Positions 1 to 5,545 of a DNA stretch of 22,153 bases are shown here, piece by piece. The first letter of the stretch is position 1. The number at the start of each line of letters is the position of its first letter. The notes below the pieces were generated by a model. That model made no database searches and had not been told where the DNA came from. It saw only the letters and a program-made list of their open reading frames with translations. The position numbers and the translations under genes were made by a program. Source of the stretch: Lutibacter sp. (lineage in GTDB: Bacteria; Bacteroidota; Bacteroidia; Flavobacteriales; Flavobacteriaceae); the NCBI GenBank assembly GCA_004195315.1, contig SDWL01000005.1, forward strand, positions 1 to 22,153. Reading direction: 5' to 3'.

Positions 1-1
1 G

Positions 2-289
2 TTAGCTTCTGGGAAAGATGACTGTGATAGTGGTTGGTTAGCTTCTGGGAAAGATGACTGTGATAGTGGTTGGTTAGCTTCTGGGAAAGATGACTGTGAC
101 AGTGGTTGGTTAGCTTCTGGTAAAGATGACTGTGACAGTGGTTGGTTAGCTTCAGGTAAAGATGACTGTGACAGTGGTTGGTTAGCATCAGGTAAAGATG
201 ACTGTGACAGTGGTTGGTTAGCATCAGGTAAAGATGACTGTGACAGTGGATGGTTAGCATCTGGTAAAGATGACTGTGACAGTGGTTGG
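2..289 (+). repeat. Eight tandem copies of a 36-bp coding repeat
   Basis: The units start at 2, 38, 74, 110, 146, 182, 218 and 254 with no spacers. Copies differ only at the third positions of codons 2 (GCT/GCA), 3 (TCT/TCA), 4 (GGG/GGT), 9 (GAT/GAC) and 11 (GGT/GGA). Copies 1 and 2 are identical, and the variants are ordered along the array: GGG and GAT at the left, GCA at the right. This fits expansion by slippage or unequal crossing-over with synonymous drift. Because the contig ends inside the array, eight is a minimum copy number. Confidence 0.97.
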
Positions 290-319
290 TTAGCATCTAT
301 TGATAATTCTTTAGTCTAG
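2..319 (+). CDS. Tandem-repeat peptide, probable RiPP precursor (5' end missing)
   Basis: The frame is open from the contig edge to a TAG at 317-319 and gives 105 residues. It holds eight perfect copies of the 12-mer LASGKDDCDSGW (2-289) and a short tail LASIDNSLV. No start codon or leader is present because the contig begins inside the array; base 1 is the last base of another TGG codon, so further copies probably lie upstream. Each unit has one Cys, four Asp, one Lys and one Trp, residues commonly crosslinked in ribosomally made, modified peptides (thioether from Cys, Lys-Trp carbon bonds). A PqqD-like RRE gene begins nine bases after the stop, which is the main reason for calling this a RiPP precursor. 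The chemistry and product class are unknown. The D-C-D-S-G run could instead bind a metal such as calcium. The other two plus-strand frames contain a stop in every unit. Confidence 0.7.
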   Translation, partial: LASGKDDCDSGWLASGKDDCDSGWLASGKDDCDSGWLASGKDDCDSGWLASGKDDCDSGWLASGKDDCDSGWLASGKDDCDSGWLASGKDDCDSGWLASIDNSLV

Positions 320-328
320 GCCAAAACA

Positions 329-622
329 ATGTTAAAAATTTCAAAACACTTAAATTGGTATCAGTATTCCAATAAACTAGTAATTCGTAATTTAAGAAGT
401 TCTGAAATATTCTCAATAGATGACTCACTAAAAGAAGTTTGGTTATTGATCAGTAAAGGTCATAATTACGATGAAATTTATTTTGAACTTCAAAAGATAT
501 ACAATATTCCTAATGATGATTTACACAATAAAATAGATAAAGATATTCATGCTCTTAGTCGTATGGATTTAATTTATAATTCACCAAATGATGATGACAA
601 AAAGCCGCCTAGTGTATCCTAG
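329..622 (+). CDS. PqqD-like RiPP recognition element (RRE) protein
   Basis: This 97-residue protein resembles the PqqD family: an N-terminal beta-rich part (residues 8-30, with NWYQYSNKLVIRNL then SSEIFSIDDSL) followed by helices (EVWLLISKGHNYDEIYFELQ, then IPNDDLHNKIDKDIHALSRMDLI). Stand-alone members bind the leader of a RiPP precursor and deliver it to the modifying enzyme, as PqqD does for PqqE and B1 proteins do for lasso peptides. It lies nine bases after the repeat-peptide gene on the same strand with only a weak AGG upstream, so the two are probably co-transcribed and perhaps translationally coupled. Its last codons form the left arm of a terminator, so no maturase follows; one must lie upstream or elsewhere. 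Family assignment is by pattern, not by search. Confidence 0.75.
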   Translation: MLKISKHLNWYQYSNKLVIRNLRSSEIFSIDDSLKEVWLLISKGHNYDEIYFELQKIYNIPNDDLHNKIDKDIHALSRMDLIYNSPNDDDKKPPSVS

Positions 623-630
623 GCGGCTTT
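601..630. terminator. Intrinsic terminator between convergent genes
   Basis: A perfect 12-bp stem (601-612 with 619-630, AAAGCCGCCTAG and its complement) encloses a 6-base loop. T-rich sequence follows on the plus strand and an A-run precedes it, so it can act in both directions. The RRE stop codon (620-622) lies in the right arm. It separates the RiPP unit from the agmatinase gene. Confidence 0.9.
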
Positions 631-635
631 ATTAT

Positions 636-1532
636 TTAGAACCAATGGCCCCAACACTCAGTAATAATTTTTCTTGCTGCAAAAACAGATGTTAATGCAG
701 GATCTAACTTAGGAGCTACTTCTACAACATCAAACCCTATAATAGGTAGAGTAAACAGTTTCTCAAGTAAATCCAATAACTGTCTTGAAGTTAGTCCTCC
801 AAATTGTGGTGTCCCTGTTCCAGCTGCATATGCAGGATCAAGACAATCAATATCCAATGTGATATAAATTGAATCAAATTCTTCCATGACTTCTTTCACC
901 TGATTGAACACTTCATCAACACCTAATTGATTAAATCTTTTTGCGTTGATGACATTTACAGGATTATTACTTATAAACTCAAGTTCATCTTCTTCAATTG
1001 ATCGGATACCAATAAAGAATTGGCTATCAGAATCAACATAATCAAGCTCTAATGCTCTTCTTTCTGTTGAGCCATGAGATAGATGATCACCTTCTAATGT
1101 ATCACACAAGTCAAAATGCGCATCAATGTGTATGATACCAAAATTCTTATCTACTGCTTTATTTATACCTCTTAATACAGGAATGGTAATAGAATGATCA
1201 CCACCAATTATAGTGAACCTTTTATTTGTTTTGACCAAGTCCTCTACTATCTGTTCTGTGTTTGAAAATAATTCATCTCTTGTCGTGCCATCCACATCAC
1301 CTATATCTTTTACATTAATATGTTTGATGCTTCTAAAATCTTCAGTCGTAGGTGCAATGCTATATGTGATACTTCTTATAGCTTCAGGACCATCCTTTGC
1401 TCCACTTCTAAAACTTACACCACCATCAAATGGAACACTCAACACTACAATATCGGAATCCTTAATTGTAATATCAGGTTGATTTAGTCCTGCCCAAATA
1501 CCTTCTTTTATCATATCTTTAGTCTTTTTCAT
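636..1532 (-). CDS. speB: Agmatinase (ureohydrolase family)
   Basis: The 298-residue protein has the binuclear manganese signature of the arginase/agmatinase family: GGDHSIT near residue 111, DAHFDLCD near 138, SHGS near 153 and DIDCLDPAYAAGTGTP near 227-242. The GTGTP and GGLT stretches favour agmatinase (agmatine to putrescine and urea) over arginase or formimidoylglutamase, although the substrate cannot be fixed from sequence. The length is normal. The ATG has a good AAGGAGAA site upstream. It is the last gene of a minus-strand run after azlC, azlD and a TrmB-like regulator, with a 99-base gap before it, so it may also have its own promoter. A bidirectional terminator lies just after its stop. 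Confidence 0.85.
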   Translation of the reverse strand: MKKTKDMIKEGIWAGLNQPDITIKDSDIVVLSVPFDGGVSFRSGAKDGPEAIRSITYSIAPTTEDFRSIKHINVKDIGDVDGTTRDELFSNTEQIVEDLVKTNKRFTIIGGDHSITIPVLRGINKAVDKNFGIIHIDAHFDLCDTLEGDHLSHGSTERRALELDYVDSDSQFFIGIRSIEEDELEFISNNPVNVINAKRFNQLGVDEVFNQVKEVMEEFDSIYITLDIDCLDPAYAAGTGTPQFGGLTSRQLLDLLEKLFTLPIIGFDVVEVAPKLDPALTSVFAARKIITECWGHWF

Positions 1533-1631
1533 AACTTCTCCTTCAATTATTAGTTTCAGCCAATAGTCTAGAAGGAGGAAATAGCCTCCATAAAGCCAAT
1601 CAAAATTTTCAATTGATACCTTTTATTTTTT

Positions 1632-2447
1632 TTAAGCATCTTTAAAAGTTTCATATTCTTCCTCTGTATAAATAAAATAGTCTTTTCTAATCAAGTCTAG
1701 AGCTTTTTCATAACCTTTACGGTCTTCCAATTGTGTTGCGTATTTATTGATCATAACATCATGTGCTATAAAATCATCTTTCATGTCAATTTCAGTTGGA
1801 TCTTGACTCCACATCACTCTTGAGATATTGTCTGTTGAGATTTTACCTGAAATAACATCGGTATCATCAATAACTAATATGATATACCGATCATTTTTCT
1901 CTGCTATGTATCTTTCAACTCTTCTATGTTCGATTAAATCTTCATAAGGGTTATCTTTACCAAAGTACACACCTCTAATTTGAACACCCTTTTCTTTTAA
2001 TACATCTATATCATTTTTTAATTCACACAGCTCTTCATCCCATATAGAAACAGCAACTCTCCGTTTTGCAGATTTGAGTAACAAAGAAATATGTTGCATA
2101 ATCTCGCTTCTACCTTTTATAACCTTTACTTCATAATCAATTTCATTTTTATTATAAAGGTTCTCAGTATATAGTTTAACATCTTCTATGATTCTATTGT
2201 AGTCATGTTTGAGTCTTTCAATCAACAGTCTAGGGTCTAATGGTGCAAATAATTTTGATTTTCCATCTTGTTGCTCGAATACAACACCCTTTTCTTTTAA
2301 ACTATCTAATACTTCATATACTCTTGATCTTGGAATCATTGAATGTTTGCTCAAGCCATATCCATTTATAGGATGATGTTTAAGAAGAGTTGTATACGCT
2401 TTAACTTCATATTCTGTAAAACCGAGTTTCTTCATTTCCTCAATCAT
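1632..2447 (-). CDS. TrmB-family transcriptional regulator
   Basis: The 271-residue protein begins with a winged-helix DNA-binding domain of the TrmB type (residues 1-80: LGFTEYEVKAYTTLLK, GYGLSKHSMIPRSRVYEVLDSL, wing at GVVFEQQDGKSKLFAPLDP). A helical linker follows, then a C-terminal ligand-sensing domain of the phospholipase-D-like fold used by TrmB proteins (about 105-235). The start follows an AAGGAGG site that overlaps the azlD stop, and only nine bases separate the genes, so it is co-transcribed with azlCD. The effector is not visible. Its position between a putative amino-acid exporter and agmatinase suggests an amino acid or amine ligand, and it may act on the palindrome in the azlC promoter. 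Confidence 0.75.
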   Translation of the reverse strand: MIEEMKKLGFTEYEVKAYTTLLKHHPINGYGLSKHSMIPRSRVYEVLDSLKEKGVVFEQQDGKSKLFAPLDPRLLIERLKHDYNRIIEDVKLYTENLYNKNEIDYEVKVIKGRSEIMQHISLLLKSAKRRVAVSIWDEELCELKNDIDVLKEKGVQIRGVYFGKDNPYEDLIEHRRVERYIAEKNDRYIILVIDDTDVISGKISTDNISRVMWSQDPTEIDMKDDFIAHDVMINKYATQLEDRKGYEKALDLIRKDYFIYTEEEYETFKDA

Positions 2448-2456
2448 TATGCCTCC

Positions 2457-2762
2457 TTACTTTATCAGTAATAATAAATATACAACTGATATTGAACCTA
2501 CAACTGCCAGTATCATACTGTTCTTTTTCCATGAAAAAACAAATGCGAAACCGATACCACATAACGAGATAAGTAGTTCCCCTTCCACAGCTGAAAAAAC
2601 ACCAGGTATTAATAATGCACCTAGGGCTGTATATGGTACAAATCCTAAGAATTGTTTTAATTTTTTCGGTAATGGTCTTTCTGATATAGTAACAAATGGT
2701 ATCACCCTTGGTATGTAAGTCACTAGAGCCATGCATAAAATAATAATCATCGTATTACTCAT
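2457..2762 (-). CDS. azlD: AzlD-family branched-chain amino-acid transport subunit
   Basis: This 101-residue hydrophobic protein has about four membrane segments and the family's N-terminal pattern, with YIPRVIPF near residues 17-24. AzlD is the small partner of AzlC; in Bacillus subtilis the pair exports branched-chain amino acids and analogues such as 4-azaleucine. The gene overlaps the end of azlC by eight bases, with an AAGGAGG site inside azlC, so translation is coupled. The length is normal. An overlapping 98-residue frame on the same strand is a shadow. Confidence 0.85.
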   Translation of the reverse strand: MSNTMIIILCMALVTYIPRVIPFVTISERPLPKKLKQFLGFVPYTALGALLIPGVFSAVEGELLISLCGIGFAFVFSWKKNSMILAVVGSISVVYLLLLIK

Positions 2763-3441
2763 CAGCTGCCTCCTTATAAATCACTACACCTAGTGCAGAT
2801 ACTAATACTATTGTAATAACAATACTCCAGCCTTGTGGTAACTTTAACATAAGTCGTAAAAACATATTAAAAGCACCTGCAATTGAAGCCAGAACAACAG
2901 CTTTCGAACTTTTCTTTAGTTCAGGTACTAATATTGATGCAAATAAAGCATATAACCCTATACCCATGCTCATTTGTAATAACGGTGGCAATATGTTACC
3001 AATTAAAAATCCTACGATTGTACCTATAACCCAACTTGAGTAAGAAGCAATCTCCAATACTAATAAATATTGATCACTTAACTCACCTTCAGTAAATGAT
3101 GCGACAGAAAAGACTTCATCAGTTACAAAAAAGCCTAATATAGGTTTCAGTCCTTTATTGATATGACCTAATTTTGATACAAGTGATGCACTCATAAAAA
3201 AATGTCTGAAGTTAAGTAGAAGTGTCGTTAAAACAATTTCTCCAATTCCTGCACCTAACATTAACATGCTCACACCTATAAACTGACTGGCACCTGCGAA
3301 TAAGATTATAGAAAATCCCGCTGTCTCTATAAAACTTAAGCCACCACCTTTTGATAATATACCAAAGGCCATTGCAACAGGAAAATAGCCAATCATAATT
3401 GGCACTGCTGCTTTTAGACCATCTTTACTTTTTAATTTCAT
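2755..3441 (-). CDS. azlC: AzlC-family branched-chain amino-acid exporter subunit
   Basis: This 228-residue integral membrane protein has the AzlC hallmarks: an N-terminal PIMIGYFPVAMAFGIL segment (about 15-30), GASQF near 51-55 and NFRHFFMSASL near 77-87, with further membrane helices to the C-terminus. With AzlD it forms a two-subunit permease that exports branched-chain or related amino acids. The ATG follows AAAGGGG. It is the first gene of the minus-strand run and has a consensus promoter just upstream. The substrate here is inferred from the family only. Confidence 0.88.
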   Translation of the reverse strand: MKLKSKDGLKAAVPIMIGYFPVAMAFGILSKGGGLSFIETAGFSIILFAGASQFIGVSMLMLGAGIGEIVLTTLLLNFRHFFMSASLVSKLGHINKGLKPILGFFVTDEVFSVASFTEGELSDQYLLVLEIASYSSWVIGTIVGFLIGNILPPLLQMSMGIGLYALFASILVPELKKSSKAVVLASIAGAFNMFLRLMLKLPQGWSIVITIVLVSALGVVIYKEAADE

Positions 3442-3453
3442 ATCATTCCCCTT

Positions 3454-3490
3454 TAGTAATTATTATAGTAACTACTAAATTATTTGTCAA
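3454..3490 (-). promoter_or_regulatory. Consensus sigma-70/sigma-A promoter with overlapping palindrome
   Basis: Read on the minus strand, TTGACA (3485-3490) and TATAAT (3462-3467) are both perfect and 17 bases apart. They lie between the terminator of the upstream gene and the azlC ribosome site. The -10 element sits inside an imperfect palindrome at 3454-3477 (10 of 12 positions match between half-sites). That is a plausible operator, possibly for the TrmB-like regulator encoded two genes downstream. The operator role is inferred. Confidence 0.8.
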
Positions 3491-3508
3491 GAAAAGGTAT
3501 TACTGCAA

Positions 3509-3534
3509 ATAAAAAAATCCCTTAATAAGGGATT
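3509..3534 (-). terminator. Intrinsic terminator of the diguanylate cyclase gene
   Basis: On the minus strand an 8-bp stem (3527-3534 with 3516-3523, AATCCCTT/AAGGGATT) with a 3-base loop is followed by a run of seven T (complement of 3511-3517). The TAA stop of the cyclase (3522-3524) is inside the hairpin. Confidence 0.88.
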
Positions 3535-5162
3535 CTTTGATTATGAGCATATTTTCTTTTGTATTCATACATTCTTTGATCAGCTGTTTTCAGAAGTGCT
3601 TTATAACTATGACCATCTAGAGGATAAGATGCTATGCCATAACTAAAACTGGTTTCAAACATGCCTTCCGTTTCTATAGACATTTTTTTTCTGAACTCTA
3701 ATCTTAAATCTTCAAATTTCTGAGAGATAGTATCAACGTCGATTATTACACCTGCAAACTCATCTCCACCTATACGACCAAATGAACATGCCTGATTAAA
3801 TGCATTCTTAACCATACCACTAAGTGTACACAAATACTTGTCACCCATATCATGTCCTAGTGTATCATTGAGAATTTTAAGTTTATCCAAATCAAAAATG
3901 ACCACACTAAAGTTATTTAAGTTATCTATAGAATTGTTAAGCGTCTCATCAAAATATTGCCTGTTCATTAAACCTGTTAAACCGTCAAATCTTGATAATC
4001 TTAGAGTTTTTTGATACAAGTAGAACAATTGCATAATCATGTTCATTTCTTCTCTAATATAATTAGCAACAACTAGATCATTCTCATTTAAACTACCTTC
4101 CTCAAAGGAAGCATATACATAATACCATCTTATTTCATTTTCTAACGTGATAGGTATAAAGATTACATCATTAATCGGATTCATTTCAAGTACATCTATA
4201 CCTATATCATTTGGGGCAAAATCTGAGATTTTTAACTCCTTGGTTAAATAAGCCTTTGAATAATCTTCTTTGGTAAGTGTAAAGAAATAACTTTCATCAT
4301 GTAACATTTTTATATCAGAGTCAGGCATCTTTAAGCCATAACTATCAATAATTGAAATCATCTTATGTTCATCAACTTCTATTAAAGTAGCGATTAAATT
4401 TTCACCAATAATCTCACTAAACCTGATCATAATATCATGTAAGAATTGAGCTTCAGAATAATAGTCTAGGATACGATGGTTCATATCTAGCAAAATATTA
4501 TTGGCCATGTAGATTCTTTTTAATTCACGTTCCACAGAACGTTGTGTTGAAACATCCTGCATAACACCAACAATACCGAGTGACTTTTCATCACTATCAG
4601 TATGAACAACTTTTGTAAAGATGACATCACGATAAGACTGATCTGCATACTTGACTTTGGCTTCATATATCTGTTTGCCACCTTCATCCAGTAAATCATT
4701 ATCAGCTTTTCTATATACATCAGCCAACTCCTTTGGTGCAACATCATAAACACTTTTATTAAGTAATTCATTTTTCTGTAATCCAATGAACTCTTGAAAT
4801 GCACTATTGAAAAATTTATACAAACCCTTCTTATCCTTATAAAATATTGGATGTGGGATACTTTCGATTAAAGTTTCAATAAAATCAAGTTCATTCGTAA
4901 CCGCTCGTTTTGAAATAATCTCATCAGTTACATCCATCATTACACCATTTAATATAAACGGTTTGTCATCTTTATAAGTTATTTTGCTTTTAAACTTCAA
5001 CCAACATTCTGGTTTTGTAGGATTGTTGATCCTGTATGTTGCATTAGAAATAACACCCTCTTTAGATGCAAGGGCTAATGAGGATTTAAAAATATCAACT
5101 GATTCATCATGAATAACATATTTAATTAAATATGATAAATAGCAAATTCCATCTGACCAATA
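3522..5162 (-). CDS. PAS-PAS-GGDEF diguanylate cyclase (5' end cut by contig join)
   Basis: The C-terminal domain is a GGDEF cyclase with an intact RIGGDEF signature and the upstream FDLDKLKILNDTLGHDMGD nucleotide and metal site; it should make cyclic di-GMP from two GTP. I see no RxxD inhibitory site just before the signature. Upstream are a complete PAS/PAC domain (SIPHPIFYKDKKGLYKFFN to GIVGVMQDVSTQ) and a GAF-like linker region. A TTG at 4998-5000 could serve as start, but the frame continues without a stop to 5174 and encodes most of another PAS domain (YWSDG near 5150-5162, then a PAC stretch up to VMMDVTD). So the true gene is longer and is broken at the join with flavobacterial DNA near 5165. 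No membrane segment is seen in the part present. Confidence 0.85.
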   Translation of the reverse strand, partial: YWSDGICYLSYLIKYVIHDESVDIFKSSLALASKEGVISNATYRINNPTKPECWLKFKSKITYKDDKPFILNGVMMDVTDEIISKRAVTNELDFIETLIESIPHPIFYKDKKGLYKFFNSAFQEFIGLQKNELLNKSVYDVAPKELADVYRKADNDLLDEGGKQIYEAKVKYADQSYRDVIFTKVVHTDSDEKSLGIVGVMQDVSTQRSVERELKRIYMANNILLDMNHRILDYYSEAQFLHDIMIRFSEIIGENLIATLIEVDEHKMISIIDSYGLKMPDSDIKMLHDESYFFTLTKEDYSKAYLTKELKISDFAPNDIGIDVLEMNPINDVIFIPITLENEIRWYYVYASFEEGSLNENDLVVANYIREEMNMIMQLFYLYQKTLRLSRFDGLTGLMNRQYFDETLNNSIDNLNNFSVVIFDLDKLKILNDTLGHDMGDKYLCTLSGMVKNAFNQACSFGRIGGDEFAGVIIDVDTISQKFEDLRLEFRKKMSIETEGMFETSFSYGIASYPLDGHSYKALLKTADQRMYEYKRKYAHNQRIPY

Positions 5163-5176
5163 AAAAAATATAATTT
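5155..5176. other. Probable chimeric join between two genomes
   Basis: On the left, the minus-strand PAS reading frame loses recognisable sequence at about 5160 in an A-rich run (5162-5168) and has no start codon. On the right, a complete flavobacterial cupin gene starts at 5177. Gene families, ribosome sites and promoter type all change across this point. An assembly error is more likely than recent gene transfer. Confidence 0.75.
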
Positions 5177-5542
5177 ATGCAGATGAAACCAATCAATATT
5201 TCAGAGAAATTTAAACTGTTTAATGAACATTGGACTCCTAAGAAAATTGGAGAACTAAACGGCCAGCAATTATTACTTGCTAAATTAAAAGGAGAATTTA
5301 TTTGGCATAGCCACGAAAATGAAGATGAGCTTTTTATGATAATAAAAGGGAGTTTAATAATTGAATTTAGAGATAAAACTATTGAGTTAAACGAGGGTGA
5401 AATTTATATAATACCAAAAGGAGAAGAACATAAACCAATTGCAAAAGAAGAAGTTCATGTATTATTATTTGAACCATTAGCAATTAAACATACAGGAGAT
5501 ATTACAAGTGAACTGACTGTTAAAACATTTCAAAACATATAA
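5177..5542 (+). CDS. Small single-domain cupin protein
   Basis: The 121-residue protein has one cupin barrel. Motif 1 is seen as GEFIWHSHENEDELFMIIKG (residues 39-58), with His44, His46 and Glu51 as likely metal ligands. Motif 2 is the PKGEEHKPIA stretch with His85. Such small cupins are common in Flavobacteriaceae with no assigned reaction; a metal-dependent or sensing role is possible. ATG 5177 and ATG 5183 are both possible starts, and the second gives the more typical MKPINISEKF beginning. The acyl-CoA synthetase gene starts three bases after its stop, so the two are probably one transcript. The native promoter may be lost at the join just upstream. Confidence 0.8.
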   Translation: MQMKPINISEKFKLFNEHWTPKKIGELNGQQLLLAKLKGEFIWHSHENEDELFMIIKGSLIIEFRDKTIELNEGEIYIIPKGEEHKPIAKEEVHVLLFEPLAIKHTGDITSELTVKTFQNI

Positions 5543-5545
5543 CAA

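Noticed and set aside
1..300. 36-bp repeats as a CRISPR array
   Set aside because: The unit length matches a CRISPR repeat, but there are no spacers. The units are directly adjacent, in frame, and vary only at third codon positions, so this is a coding repeat.
2..319. Calcium-binding repeat surface protein (RTX, thrombospondin type 3 or dockerin-like)
   Set aside because: D-C-D-S-G resembles such sites loosely, but the 12-residue spacing and sequence do not match these families, and the neighbouring RRE favours a RiPP. It is not excluded, because the N-terminus is missing.
2..622. Lasso peptide locus
   Set aside because: PqqD-like B1 proteins occur in lasso loci, but a lasso core is not a perfect tandem repeat with Cys, and no B2 protease or cyclase is present in the window.
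1213..1482. Plus-strand 89-codon frame opposite agmatinase
   Set aside because: It is a shadow of the agmatinase gene with no family resemblance or ribosome site.
2440..2736. 98-codon minus-strand frame overlapping azlD
   Set aside because: It is out of phase with azlD, which has the family pattern and a clear ribosome site; this one is a shadow.
4520..4804. 94-codon minus-strand frame inside the cyclase gene
   Set aside because: It lies in another phase of the PAS region and has no recognisable sequence.
1..5165. Mycoplasma genetic code (TGA as Trp)
   Set aside because: Trp positions in agmatinase, the cyclase and the repeat peptide use TGG, and no frame needs an internal TGA to be read through.
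3522..5176. Horizontal transfer of the left 5 kb into a Flavobacterium
   Set aside because: The boundary cuts a domain in half in an A-run with no mobile element, integrase, tRNA or repeat, and the contig shows adapter contamination; an assembly chimera explains it better.
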